Source of the DNA: DATGZH01 sp035297265
GTDB taxonomy: Bacteria; Actinomycetota; Acidimicrobiia; Acidimicrobiales; RAAP-2
Direction of reading: 5' to 3'
Assembly: GCA_035297265.1 (NCBI GenBank)
Contig: DATGZH010000053.1
Location: 1 to 64,000 of the forward strand
Length of the DNA stretch: 64,000 nucleotides
Part shown: positions 24,308-33,857 of the stretch, in pieces
Numbering within the stretch: the first letter of the stretch is position 1
Layout: each line of letters starts with the position of its first letter
Notes under the pieces: model-generated
Seen by the model: only the letters and a program-made list of their open reading frames with translations
The model's database searches: none
Told to the model about the DNA's origin: nothing
Made by a program: the position numbers and the translations under genes

Positions 24308-26041
24308 TCAGACGCCGGCGGGGCGCAGCCGTCGACCCGGCCGGGCCCCGGTGGGCTCGCCTTCCCGGGTGGCCACCACCCCGTTGACCACGCTCGCCAC
24401 GACCCCCTGGGCTTCGCTCACGAGCCGCTTCCCGCCGGCTGGCTGGTCGGCCACGTAGCGGACCCGCCGCACCCCGATCCGGTCGGGGTCGAAGAGGACC
24501 AGGTCGGCGGCGAGCCCCTCGGCGATGCGGCCGCGGTCGGCGAGGCCGAGGAGGTCGGCCTGGTCGGCCGTCAGCATGCGGAGCGCCCGGCCGAGGGAGA
24601 GGACGCCCTCCTCGCGCACCCAGTGCTGGAGGGTCCAGACGGCGTAGCAGCTGTCGGTGTTGGAGAGGACGTGGGCGCCGGCGTCCGAGGCGCCGATCAT
24701 CACGCCGTCGAGGCGCAGCTGGTCGGCGATGGCCGCGTCGTCGGAGTTGGCCATGGCCGTGGCCACCTGGGTCTCGAACCCGTCGGCGAGGGCCAGGTCG
24801 AGGAGGACGTCGGTGGGCGACGTGCCCGACTCGGCGGCGAGCTCGTCGACCCGGCGACCGACCGCTTCGGGGTGGGTCGAGTAGCGCACCCGGACGTGCT
24901 CCCAACGGCCGGAGAAGACGGGCGTCTCAGGCAGGTGGCCGCCCTCGTCGCGCAGCCGCGCCCGACGCTCCTCGTCGCCAGCGAGCGCGGCCACGCCGTC
25001 GGCGCCACCGGCCCGCACCGCCCGCCGCAGGGTCGGCAGGGACTGGACGAGGAGACCGGCCTCGTCGAGCCGGGTCCAGAGCTCGAAGGGCCGGGTGGAG
25101 ATCTGCGGCACCACCCGACCAGGGCCGTTCGCCGCGAGCGCCGCCTCGATGAGCTCGACCGCGCCACCCGGATCGTGCCAGAGCTCGAAGACGGGGCCCA
25201 CGACCACCGGCCGCCCACTCCGCCGGGCCAGCCGCCGGTGCCACTCGAGGTCGCGGTGGCGGGCCGGGCGGTCGGCCAGGAGCTGGCGCGGCGCCATCGT
25301 GAAGAGCCCCGGTCCGGGGCCGTGGCCGAGGGCCCCGGCCACGGCCAACAGCTCCTCGTCGTCGCAGACCTGGCCGGGCAGCGGGACGCCGCCGGCCCCG
25401 TAGTTCTCCACCACCTGGTCCGTGCTGAAGCCGAGGCAGCCGAGCTCGAGGGCCTCGCGCACGAGGGCGCCGAGGTGGGTCTGCTCGGCCGGGGTCGCCG
25501 GACGGGCGGAGGCCCCGTCGGGGCCGAGCACCGCGGCACGGAGCGGCACGTGGCCGCAGAGGAGGGCGAAGTTGAGGAGCGACGGCGTGCGGTCGAGGCG
25601 GGCCAGGTAGGAGGGGAGGTCGGTCCAGTCCCACGGCACGCCGGCCTCGAGCGAGCGCCGGGGGATCTGCTCGACCTGGGACATCGTGGCCAGCACGTAG
25701 TCCCGGGTGGTCCCGTCGACCGGCGCCAGGCCGTAGCCGCAGTTGGTCATGACCACCGTCGTCACCCCGAAGCTGGAGGACGGCGTGAGGTCCGGGTCCC
25801 AGAACAGGTTGGCGTCGAGGTGGGTGTGCGGGTCGATGAAGCCGGGGGCGAGCACGAGGCCCCGGCCGTCGAGCTCCTCGCGGCCCCGCCCGACGTCCCG
25901 CCCGACGGCGCTCAGCCGTCCGGCCGAGCAGGCCACGTCGACCTCGCTCGGCGGGGCACCGGTCCCGTCGTAGACGGTCGCCCCCCGGACGACGAGGTCG
26001 TGGTCGGCCCGCTCGTTCGCCGCCGTGCCGGCTGCCATCAT
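24308..26041 (-). CDS. D-aminoacylase-like amidohydrolase
   Basis: 577 residues of the amidohydrolase superfamily, N-acyl-D-amino-acid deacylase branch. The chain begins DLVVRGATVYDGTGAPPSEVD, has the metal motif FIDPHTHLDANLFWDPDLTP followed by GVTTVVMTNCGYGLAP (Cys position used by D-aminoacylases), and near the end ASDAGAHV with the metal-binding Asp, then the C-terminal beta-sandwich (EGLAADLVLFDPDRIGVRRV). It starts 66 bases from, and divergent to, the P450 gene, so the two may share a control region. Substrate could be an N-acylated D-amino acid or a related amide. Confidence 0.85.
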   Translation of the reverse strand: MMAAGTAANERADHDLVVRGATVYDGTGAPPSEVDVACSAGRLSAVGRDVGRGREELDGRGLVLAPGFIDPHTHLDANLFWDPDLTPSSSFGVTTVVMTNCGYGLAPVDGTTRDYVLATMSQVEQIPRRSLEAGVPWDWTDLPSYLARLDRTPSLLNFALLCGHVPLRAAVLGPDGASARPATPAEQTHLGALVREALELGCLGFSTDQVVENYGAGGVPLPGQVCDDEELLAVAGALGHGPGPGLFTMAPRQLLADRPARHRDLEWHRRLARRSGRPVVVGPVFELWHDPGGAVELIEAALAANGPGRVVPQISTRPFELWTRLDEAGLLVQSLPTLRRAVRAGGADGVAALAGDEERRARLRDEGGHLPETPVFSGRWEHVRVRYSTHPEAVGRRVDELAAESGTSPTDVLLDLALADGFETQVATAMANSDDAAIADQLRLDGVMIGASDAGAHVLSNTDSCYAVWTLQHWVREEGVLSLGRALRMLTADQADLLGLADRGRIAEGLAADLVLFDPDRIGVRRVRYVADQPAGGKRLVSEAQGVVASVVNGVVATREGEPTGARPGRRLRPAGV

Positions 26042-26107
26042 GGGCGAGCGTAACCGTCGTCGTTGCCGCGGCCGCCTGGTGCGGACCGTCGTGGGGAAGG
26101 GGAGGCC

Positions 26108-27355
26108 ATGGACGCCGTGCCGGAGGTCGACTTCGACCACCACGCCGACGAGTACTTCGCCCACAAGCACGACGTCTGGCGCCAGGCCCGGGGCTGCCCG
26201 GTGGCCCACAACCCGCGGTACGGGGGGTACTGGGTGGTGAGCGGCTACGACGAGGTGGCCCAGGTCTCCCGGGACGAGGCCACGTTCTCGAGCACCCACT
26301 ACCCGGGGCTCCACGACGGGATCTCCTGGATCGGCATCATGGGCATCCCCCGGGGCGAGGGGCTCTCCCCGGCCGGCATCGCCGAGGCCGACGAGGTGAC
26401 CCACGTGGCCCTGCGGCGGCTGCTCAACCCGTTCCTCCTCCCGGCGGCGGTCGCCGCCTACCAGCCCTTGTTGGAGCGGCTGGCCCGCTGGGCCATGGAC
26501 CAGCGGATCGCCCGGGGAGAGATGGACCTCGTGGCCGACTTCACGAGCACGGTGCCCGCGGTCATGACGCTGCTCATCCTGGGGCTGCCGGCCGACCGGT
26601 GGGAGCACTACCGCGAGGTGTTCCACACGACGCTCGCCTACCCGAAGGACTCGCCGGAGTTCGCCCACGCCGCGACGCTCATCCCCGACATGATCGAGGA
26701 CCTCCGCCGCCGGGCGGCCGAGCGCCGGGCCGACCCGAAGGACGACGTGCTGAGCGGTCTCGCCACCATGGAGGTGGACGGCCGGCCGCTCGACGACGAC
26801 CAGGTGGTGAGCGTGCTCTGGAACCTGATCGGCGGGGGGCTCGACACCACCACCTCGCTCACCTCCCTCGCCCTGTACCACCTCGACGTCGACCGGGACC
26901 TGCGGGCCCGGCTCATCGACGACCTCGACCTCATCGTCCCGGCCACCGAGGAGTTCCTGCGCTGGACCTCGGTCAACGAGACCCTCACCCGCACCGTGAC
27001 CCGCGACGTCGAGCTCGGCGGCCAGCCGCTCGCCCGCGGTGACCACGTCATGTTGAGCTGGCTCTCGGCCAACTTCGACGAGGCGGTCTTCGACCGGCCC
27101 GAGAAGGTGGACATCGACCGGGCGCCCAATCCCCACCTGGCGTTCGGCGTCGGGCCGCGCCGCTGCATCGGGATGCACCTGGCCCGCTCCCAGTTCCAGC
27201 TGATGATGAAAGAGGTGCTGACCCGGATCCCCGACTACGAGGTGGACCGCGACGCCGTCCGCTTCTACCAGGGCAACCCGGAGCTCACCGGCGTGGTGGC
27301 CCTCCCGGCCCGCTTCACCCCCGGGAAGGTCGACGGGCTGGAGCGCCCCTTCTGA
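26108..27355 (+). CDS. Cytochrome P450
   Basis: 415 residues, a soluble bacterial class I P450. The I-helix reads LIGGGLDTTTSLTSLALYHL, the K-helix EEFLRWTS (ExxR), and the haem loop HLAFGVGPRRCIGMHLA with Cys353 as the iron ligand. A Pro-less FGVGPRRC spacing is normal. ATG at 26108 follows GGGGAGG. No ferredoxin or reductase gene is adjacent, so electrons must come from elsewhere. The divergent amidohydrolase and converging SDR suggest a catabolic or terpenoid/steroid-type setting, but the substrate is unknown. Confidence 0.93.
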   Translation: MDAVPEVDFDHHADEYFAHKHDVWRQARGCPVAHNPRYGGYWVVSGYDEVAQVSRDEATFSSTHYPGLHDGISWIGIMGIPRGEGLSPAGIAEADEVTHVALRRLLNPFLLPAAVAAYQPLLERLARWAMDQRIARGEMDLVADFTSTVPAVMTLLILGLPADRWEHYREVFHTTLAYPKDSPEFAHAATLIPDMIEDLRRRAAERRADPKDDVLSGLATMEVDGRPLDDDQVVSVLWNLIGGGLDTTTSLTSLALYHLDVDRDLRARLIDDLDLIVPATEEFLRWTSVNETLTRTVTRDVELGGQPLARGDHVMLSWLSANFDEAVFDRPEKVDIDRAPNPHLAFGVGPRRCIGMHLARSQFQLMMKEVLTRIPDYEVDRDAVRFYQGNPELTGVVALPARFTPGKVDGLERPF

Positions 27356-27365
27356 GCCCCTCGCC

Positions 27366-28184
27366 TCAGCCTTCGTCGCCGGCCCGGCGGGCCTCCTGCT
27401 CGGCGAGGAGCTCGCGCACCCAGAAGAGCGAGCCGTCGGACCCGGCCCCGTGGAGCAGCATCCCGCCGTCGACGACGATGTTCTGCCCGTTGATGTAGCG
27501 CGTCAGGTCGGAACAGAGGAGGACGACCACGTCGGCCACGTCGTCGGGCTCGCCTACCCGGCCGAGCGGGATCTTCTTGACCTGGTGCTCGTACATGCCG
27601 GGGATGAGCGTCAGGAACTGGTGGGTCATCGGGGTGTGGATGGTCCCTGGGGAGACGGCGTTGCAGCGGATGACCGGGCCGTGCTCGAGCGCCGTCGTGG
27701 CCGTGAGGGCGATCACCCCGGCCTTGGCTGCGGCATAGGGGGCCTCGCCGTCCGACGCCCGCACGCCGCTGATCGAGGCGGTGTTCACGATGCGGCCGTC
27801 GCCGCCGGCGAGCATCACCGGGATGGCCGCCTTCAGGCCGTAGAAGACGCCGGTGAGGTTGACGTCGATGATCCGCTGCCACAGTTCGGGCTCGATGTCC
27901 TCCAACCCGGTGGAGAGGCTCACGCCGGCGTTGTTATGGAGGATCGACAGCCCGCCCATGGCCTCCGCCGCCGCGGCGAAGGCGTCGCGCACCTCCGCCC
28001 AGACGCTGACGTCGACCTGGTGGAAGTGACCTCCGAACTCGGCGGCGACGTCCCGGGCGGCCTCGCCGTCGATGTCCACCACGGCGACCTGGGCACCCTC
28101 CTCGGCCATGCGGCGGGCCGTCGCCGCACCCATGCCCGACCCGCCTCCCGTGACGATCGCCCGGTGGCCCTCGAGAAGTCCCAT
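27366..28184 (-). CDS. Short-chain dehydrogenase/reductase
   Basis: 272 residues of the classical SDR fold. Cofactor loop TGGGSGMGAATAR, then VDIDGEAA (acidic residue favouring NAD), NNAG, the catalytic Ser in ASISG, and YAAAK. The C-terminus NGQNIVVDGGMLLHG is typical. The last ~20 residues are a charged extension. It converges with the P450 gene with only 10 bases between stops. Confidence 0.93.
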   Translation of the reverse strand: MGLLEGHRAIVTGGGSGMGAATARRMAEEGAQVAVVDIDGEAARDVAAEFGGHFHQVDVSVWAEVRDAFAAAAEAMGGLSILHNNAGVSLSTGLEDIEPELWQRIIDVNLTGVFYGLKAAIPVMLAGGDGRIVNTASISGVRASDGEAPYAAAKAGVIALTATTALEHGPVIRCNAVSPGTIHTPMTHQFLTLIPGMYEHQVKKIPLGRVGEPDDVADVVVLLCSDLTRYINGQNIVVDGGMLLHGAGSDGSLFWVRELLAEQEARRAGDEG

Positions 28185-28391
28185 GCCCGTCCTCTGCGCT
28201 GGTCTCCGGCAGGGTAGCCCGAGGCCCCCGCCCGCTCCCGTGCCTCACGGCTCGCCGAGGCCCGCGGCGGGGGTGGGGCGGGCCAGATCCGGTGGGCACG
28301 CTGTCGCGGCGGCCTCACCCGTTTGGCATGAGGCAGGCGGCGTCGTGAGCGGGCAGAATCTGAGGACGGCTGCACCGACGTGGAGGGCCCC

Positions 28392-28640
28392 ATGGTCGCA
28401 CTGAAGGTAGGAATGCTCACCCAACAGGGCGGCCACCGTGTCGTCCTCCAGGTCGACTCGACCCACGTCCAGACGCCGCCGGTCGAGCACCTCTTCTTCT
28501 ACGTGGGCCTCGGCGCCCTGGCCGCCTTCGAGATCATCGAGTGGCCCCTCGCCCTCCTGATGATGACCGGTCACATGCTGATCGACGCCACGAACCGGCC
28601 CGGCCTCCACCAGCTCGGCGAGGCCTTGGGTGAGGCGTGA
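28392..28640 (+). CDS. Small membrane protein A (paralogue of 28677 gene)
   Basis: 82 residues with a polar start and one or two hydrophobic segments (FYVGLGALAAFEIIEWPLAL then LMMTGHMLIDA). The segment with E-WPLA-L aligns by eye with D-LPLAALIGAGVVV in the following gene, so the two look like diverged paralogues. GGAGGG lies ahead of the ATG. Function unknown; placement before a P-type ATPase suggests an accessory role. Confidence 0.6.
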   Translation: MVALKVGMLTQQGGHRVVLQVDSTHVQTPPVEHLFFYVGLGALAAFEIIEWPLALLMMTGHMLIDATNRPGLHQLGEALGEA

Positions 28641-28676
28641 ACCGACCGGCCCGACGTCTCGCAGAAGGAGGACACC

Positions 28677-28934
28677 ATGCCTGAAGGGACAACCTCAGCC
28701 TCGGCCCGCGGCGGGCGCAGGACGTCGAACGGGCGGGCCCGCCTGACGACAGTCAACGGCGACCGACGAGGGTTCGTGGTGCCGATCGTGCACGTGAGCC
28801 TCCCGGAGTCGGCGGTGACCGCAGGCTTCTGGGCGGCGCTCGGCACGGCGGCAGTGGTCGGCATCGTCGATCTGCCGTTGGCCGCGCTCATCGGTGCCGG
28901 TGTCGTTGTGGCGCGGCACCGCAACGCGCACTGA
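28677..28934 (+). CDS. Small membrane protein B
   Basis: 85 residues. A basic N-terminus (SARGGRRTSNGRARL) is followed by one or two hydrophobic segments (VTAGFWAALGTAAVVGIVDL, PLAALIGAGVVVA) and a basic tail. AGAAGGAGG precedes the ATG, a strong ribosome site. Probably co-transcribed with gene A 36 bases upstream. Confidence 0.6.
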   Translation: MPEGTTSASARGGRRTSNGRARLTTVNGDRRGFVVPIVHVSLPESAVTAGFWAALGTAAVVGIVDLPLAALIGAGVVVARHRNAH

Positions 28935-29175
28935 TTCTGGCAGGGCGCACGGCGCCTCACGCGGATGCCTCGGAAGGCGATGACGAAAGAGCAGCGCGTG
29001 GCGTGCGCCGTGTTTTGCAGTTGTGCGAGGGTCGCCGGACCACAGGCGACGACGCGCAGCGTTCACCGAATGTTGGCCGTGATGACGCCCGTCGACCGCG
29101 GTGCGTTCATATCACACCCTTATCATTTGGCGCGCGTGCGGTGGTGTCGGTCCACCGACGAGCAGGGGAGGTTCC

Positions 29176-29304
29176 ATGGAGATCTTCCTCGAGCGCCTGT
29201 TGCTCGAACTTGTGGCGATCGCGCTGCAGCTGGCAGTGCTCCGCCTCGTGCAGTGGCTCCGTAGCCGGCCGTCCGCCGCGCTGCGCATGGTCGAGGCCGC
29301 CTGA
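29176..29304 (+). CDS. Micro-membrane protein (42 residues)
   Basis: GGGGAGG lies 5 bases before ATG 29176. The product is MEIFLERLLLELVAIALQLA then VLRLVQWLRSRPSAALRMVEAA: one amphipathic/transmembrane helix and a basic tail. It ends 78 bases before the P-type ATPase start and may be a regulatory subunit, as small peptides are for other P-type pumps; that is inference. Confidence 0.5.
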   Translation: MEIFLERLLLELVAIALQLAVLRLVQWLRSRPSAALRMVEAA

Positions 29305-29382
29305 CCCAGCTTCGAGGCGCCCGGGACGGGGCGCCCAGTCAGCGTTCCGGCGTCTGGCGATCCCTCGACGGCGGCCGGCGTC

Positions 29383-32300
29383 GTGAACATCGGGGGCGCG
29401 CTGCGCAGCGTCAGTCGGGTGCCGCGTCGGCTGGGGACCCTCGGTGGTTCGGTCCTCGACCAACTGAACCCCGGACGCCGCCACCGGCGGACCTGGATGC
29501 ACGGCGGCCGGGCCCACATCGAGGTCCGGGCCGTCCATCTCCCTGACCACGAAGCCCTGGTCAAGGACCTGATCGCCCGGCTCGGCGACATCGAAGGCGT
29601 GCAGTGGGCGGAGGTCAACGCGGCGATCGGCCGGGTGATCGTGGACTTCGACCCCGAGGGGCCCGACCTCGGCGATCTGCTCGACGTCGTCGAAGCGGTC
29701 GAGCGTCATCACGAGGTCGTCGAGGAGCGGTTCCCGAAGGACCGGGCGGAGCATCCCGCGGACATCGAACCGCTGCGCCGGGCCGCGGTGTCGCTGGGCG
29801 CTGACGTCGCCGGGCTCACGTTCAGCGTCTTCGGCCAGCTGCTCCGGGTCACGCCCTTCCCGGTCGAGCTGGCCTCGCTGGTGTCGCTGGCCGAACAACA
29901 GCCCCGCCTGCGGGAGTTCTTCGAACGGATGGTCGGCGCGCCGGCAACCGACCTCGGCCTGGGCGTCACCAGCGCCCTGGCCCAGGCGGTCGCGCTCGGG
30001 CCGTTCGGCCTAGCCGTCGACATCAGCCTGCGCTGTCAACAGGTGTCCGAGCTCCGGGCGCGCCGGGCCGCGTGGGCACGGCTCGAACCCGAGCTGTTCA
30101 GCGGACCGATGGCGGTACGTACGATCCCGCTCGACGTCGTGGACCGCCCGGTGAAGCTGCGACAGGGACCGATCGAGCGCTACGCCGACCGCACGACCCT
30201 CGCCTCCCTGGCCGCCTTCGGGGTGGCGTTGCCGCTCACCGGCAGCCCGCGACGCGCCGCCGGGCTGGTGGTGGCGGGGCTCCCGAAGGCCTCGCGCATG
30301 GGACGGGAGACCTTTGCCGCGGTCGTGGGACGCGAGTTGTCGCGACGAGACGTCCTCGTGGTGGACCAGACGGCTCTCCGGCGGCTCGATCGCGTCGACC
30401 ACGTCGTGGTCGACGCCCGAGCGGTGCTCGGCCGGTCGAAGATCGAAGCCATCGAGACCTTCGGGGCCCGGGAGGACGAGGTGCGCGCCGTCGTGAGCGA
30501 TCTCTTCGACCCGACCGATCCGCGCCGGATCGTTCGACATGGCCATTGGGTCGTCGGCCCGCTGCCGACCCTCGCAAGGCTCGGGATCGCCGCCCCGACG
30601 TCCCCGTCACCGGTACCCGACGGGCACGGGCCCGGGCTCCTCGGCGTGGGGCGCGAGGACGTGCTCGTCGCGCTCGTCGCCCTCGACACGCCGCTCGAGC
30701 CGCTGGCCGAGCCGCTCGCCCGGGCCGTCCACCGGGCCGGCCTGCAGATGGTGGTGGCGGGGGGACCGCCCTGGCTGGCCAGGCGCCTGGGCGCGGACCG
30801 CACGGTCAGTGGCAACGGACGGCTCGCCCGCTCGGTGCGCGACCTCCAGGTCGGGGGGGCCGGTGTCCTGCTCGTGGCGGTCGGCGACGCCGGTGACGCG
30901 CTCGCCGCGGCCGACTGCTCGGTCGGCGTGCGCGACGGGTCGGCCGTGCCGTGGGGCGCCGATTTCGTGACCGGCGAGGGGCTGGCCGACGTCCACCTCG
31001 TGGTGGAGGCCGCCGCCGCCGCCCGCCATGTCTCGACGAGGAGCGCGCAGCTGGCCGTGGTCGGGTCGGTGCTGGGCGGCGTGTGGTCGGTCTTCGGGCC
31101 GGCGGCCGGGGCCGGGCGGCGGGCGGCGGCCCCTGTGAACTCGGCCGCCCTCGCCGCGCAGATGCAGGCCTTCACGTCGGGTCTCGCGGTGAGCCGACGC
31201 CCCCGGCCCGTCGCGGCGTGGAACACCCCGTGGCACGAGATCGACGGCCCCGCGGCCCTGCGGGCCCTCGGGACCGGGAAGAAGGGCCTCCGTCCCGATC
31301 AGGTGCACGAGCGCGCCGCGGTGCACCACCGCCGCCCCCCTCCCGGCTTTGTCCGGCTGCCCCGGGCGATCGCCGCTGAGCTCGCCAACCCGCTGACGCC
31401 CGTCCTCGGCGCCGGGGCGGCCCTGGCGGCGAGCGTCGGCTCCGTGACCGACGCCGGACTCGTGGCCGGCGTGGTCGGGGCCAACGCCATGATCGGCGGC
31501 TTCCAACGCCTTCGGGCCGAGGTGGCCATCGAGCGCCTCCTCGAGGTCTCGACCACCCTCGTGCCCGTGCGGCGGTCGGGTGGGCCGAAGATGCTCCGGC
31601 GCGAGGAGCTCGTGGCGGGGGACCTCGTGGAGTTGTCCGTCGGCGACGTCGTGCCAGGGGACTGCCGGATCCTCGAGGCCGACGGCTGCGAGGTCGACGA
31701 GTCGGTCCTCACCGGTGAGTCGCTCCCGGTGGTCAAGCAGGTGGCAGCGACGCCGCGGGTCGAGCTCGCCGAGCGCGCCTGCATGCTCTACGAGGGGACG
31801 ACGATCTCGAGCGGCCGGGCGTTGGCGGTGGTGGTGGCGGTGGGGTCGGATACCGAGGTCGGTCGCAGCCTGGTCGACGCCCCGGAGCCCCCGCCGAGCG
31901 GGGTGGAGGCCAGGCTGAGCACGCTCACCGCGGTGACGGTGCCGGTGACCCTGGCGAGCGGCGCCGTGGTGACCGCTATCGGGTTCCTGCGGGGCCGTTC
32001 GCCGCGGCGGGCCGTCGCCTCCGGGGTGGGTCTCATGGTCGCCGCCGTGCCCGAAGGCCTCCCGCTCCTGGCCACGGTGGCGCAGCAGGCGGCGGCGCAC
32101 CGGCTCTCCACCCGTGGTGCCCTCGTGCGCAACCCGCGGACCATCGAGGCCCTCGGACGGGTCGACACGCTGTGCTTCGACAAGACCGGCACGCTGACGA
32201 TGGGCCAGATCCGCCTCCAGCGGGTCTCCGACGGGATCGTCGACGAGCCCGTCGCCGAGCTCGGCCCGCGCTCGCGTGCGGTGCTGGCCGCGGCGCTGCG

Positions 32301-33837
32301 GGCGAGCCCCGAGACCGAGGGTGAGGCCATCGACCTCCTGCCGCACGCCACGGACCGGTCGGTGCACGCCGGCGCCGAGACGGCCGGCGTGGGGGCGGCC
32401 GAAGGCCTCGGTGGTTGGGAGGTGCTCGGGGAGCTGGCCTTCGACCCGGCGAGGGGCTTCCACGCCGTCGTCGGTCTCAGCCCCGAGGGCCCGCGGGTCG
32501 CGGTCAAGGGAGCCCCCGAGGTGATCCTGCCCCGTTGCACGAGTTGGCTCGGGCCGGACGGCCGCTGGGAGCTCGACCCGGCGCGGCGCGGCGCGCTGGA
32601 GGACGTGGTCGAGCGCCTGGCCGGCCGGGGCCTCCGGGTGCTGGCCGTGGCCGAGCGGGCCTCGTCGGCCCGGGCCGAGGTGGCCGACGAGCGGGTGGCG
32701 AACATGGAGCTGCTCGGGTTCATCGGCCTCGCCGACTCCGTGCGGCCCACGGCGGCCGAGGCGGTGGCCGATCTGCGCGACGCCGGCATCGACGTCGTGA
32801 TGATCACCGGCGACCATCCGAGCACGGCCAAGGCCATCGGCCAGGAGCTCGGCATGGTGAACGGGCACCGGATCATGTCGGGGTCCGAGCTCGACGCGCT
32901 CCCCGACGCCGAGCTCGACGCACGGCTGCCCGAGATCTCGATCTTCGCCCGGGTGACGCCGAACCACAAGGTGCGGATCGTGCAGGCCTACCAGCGTCTC
33001 GGCCGCATCGTGGCGATGACCGGTGACGGCGCCAACGACGCACCCGCCATCCGACTGGCCCATGCCGGCGTGGCCCTCGGCAACCGGAGTTCGCCGGCCG
33101 CCCGGGAGGCCGCTGACCTCGTCGTCGTGGACGACCGGATCGAGACCATTCTCGTGTCGATCGTCGAGGGCCGGGCCATGTGGACCTCGGTGCGCCAGGC
33201 CCTGGCCATCCTCGTCGGCGGCAACCTCGGTGAGGTGGCGTTCACGGTCGCCGCCACCGCGGCCGCCGGGGCCTCGCCGCTCGTCGCCCGACAGTTCCTG
33301 CTCGTCAACCTCCTCACCGACATGCTGCCGGCGATGACGATCGCCCTCCGGCCGCCGGCCGACCGCCCGCCGGCCGTGCTGCTCCGGGAGGGTCCCGACG
33401 CCTCGCTCGGCTCCCTCCTGACGAGGGAGATCGCCCTCCGGGCGGCGACCACCGCCGGCGGGGCCCTCACGGCCTGGACGGTGGCCCGGGTCACGGGGAC
33501 ACGGGCCCGGGCGAGCACGGTGGCCCTCGTGGCCCTCGTCGGGACCCAGCTGGGCCAGACCGCGGTCGTCGGACGGGAGAGCCCGCTCGTGCTCGCGTCG
33601 ACCGTGGTCTCGGCCGGGGCGCTGGCGGTCATCGTCCAGACGCCGGGCGTCAGCCACTTCTTCGGTTGCCGGCCCCTCGGCCCGCTCGGGTGGGGCATCG
33701 CTCTCGGCGCCTCGGGGTTGGCCACCGGCAGCGCGGTGCTCGCCGCCCGGGCCTGGACCCGGCCGACGGCCGGGTCGTCGCCCCCGGAGCACACCGTGGC
33801 GGTGCAGCTGCTGAACGGGCACCGGTCGGCCGGCTGA
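29383..33837 (+). CDS. Giant CtpH/CtpI-like cation-transporting P-type ATPase
   Basis: 1484 residues, about twice a usual P-type ATPase. Residues ~40-100 resemble a heavy-metal-associated fold without the CxxC pair (HIEVRAVHLPDHEALVKDLI, VNAAIGRVIVDFD). Residues ~150-560 look like a degenerate first half: hydrophobic segments and a P-domain-like stretch (AVHRAGLQMVVAGGPPW, VLLVAVGDAGDALAAADCSV) lacking DKTGT. The working pump follows: DESVLTGESLPVV, FDKTGTLTMG (Asp933), MITGDHPSTAKA, VAMTGDGANDAPAI, and C-terminal transmembrane helices. This arrangement matches mycobacterial CtpH/CtpI; transported ion unknown. GTG start has a weak ribosome site. Confidence 0.85.
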   Translation: MNIGGALRSVSRVPRRLGTLGGSVLDQLNPGRRHRRTWMHGGRAHIEVRAVHLPDHEALVKDLIARLGDIEGVQWAEVNAAIGRVIVDFDPEGPDLGDLLDVVEAVERHHEVVEERFPKDRAEHPADIEPLRRAAVSLGADVAGLTFSVFGQLLRVTPFPVELASLVSLAEQQPRLREFFERMVGAPATDLGLGVTSALAQAVALGPFGLAVDISLRCQQVSELRARRAAWARLEPELFSGPMAVRTIPLDVVDRPVKLRQGPIERYADRTTLASLAAFGVALPLTGSPRRAAGLVVAGLPKASRMGRETFAAVVGRELSRRDVLVVDQTALRRLDRVDHVVVDARAVLGRSKIEAIETFGAREDEVRAVVSDLFDPTDPRRIVRHGHWVVGPLPTLARLGIAAPTSPSPVPDGHGPGLLGVGREDVLVALVALDTPLEPLAEPLARAVHRAGLQMVVAGGPPWLARRLGADRTVSGNGRLARSVRDLQVGGAGVLLVAVGDAGDALAAADCSVGVRDGSAVPWGADFVTGEGLADVHLVVEAAAAARHVSTRSAQLAVVGSVLGGVWSVFGPAAGAGRRAAAPVNSAALAAQMQAFTSGLAVSRRPRPVAAWNTPWHEIDGPAALRALGTGKKGLRPDQVHERAAVHHRRPPPGFVRLPRAIAAELANPLTPVLGAGAALAASVGSVTDAGLVAGVVGANAMIGGFQRLRAEVAIERLLEVSTTLVPVRRSGGPKMLRREELVAGDLVELSVGDVVPGDCRILEADGCEVDESVLTGESLPVVKQVAATPRVELAERACMLYEGTTISSGRALAVVVAVGSDTEVGRSLVDAPEPPPSGVEARLSTLTAVTVPVTLASGAVVTAIGFLRGRSPRRAVASGVGLMVAAVPEGLPLLATVAQQAAAHRLSTRGALVRNPRTIEALGRVDTLCFDKTGTLTMGQIRLQRVSDGIVDEPVAELGPRSRAVLAAALRASPETEGEAIDLLPHATDRSVHAGAETAGVGAAEGLGGWEVLGELAFDPARGFHAVVGLSPEGPRVAVKGAPEVILPRCTSWLGPDGRWELDPARRGALEDVVERLAGRGLRVLAVAERASSARAEVADERVANMELLGFIGLADSVRPTAAEAVADLRDAGIDVVMITGDHPSTAKAIGQELGMVNGHRIMSGSELDALPDAELDARLPEISIFARVTPNHKVRIVQAYQRLGRIVAMTGDGANDAPAIRLAHAGVALGNRSSPAAREAADLVVVDDRIETILVSIVEGRAMWTSVRQALAILVGGNLGEVAFTVAATAAAGASPLVARQFLLVNLLTDMLPAMTIALRPPADRPPAVLLREGPDASLGSLLTREIALRAATTAGGALTAWTVARVTGTRARASTVALVALVGTQLGQTAVVGRESPLVLASTVVSAGALAVIVQTPGVSHFFGCRPLGPLGWGIALGASGLATGSAVLAARAWTRPTAGSSPPEHTVAVQLLNGHRSAG

Positions 33838-33857
33838 GCCGCCGGCCCGGCCGTGCG

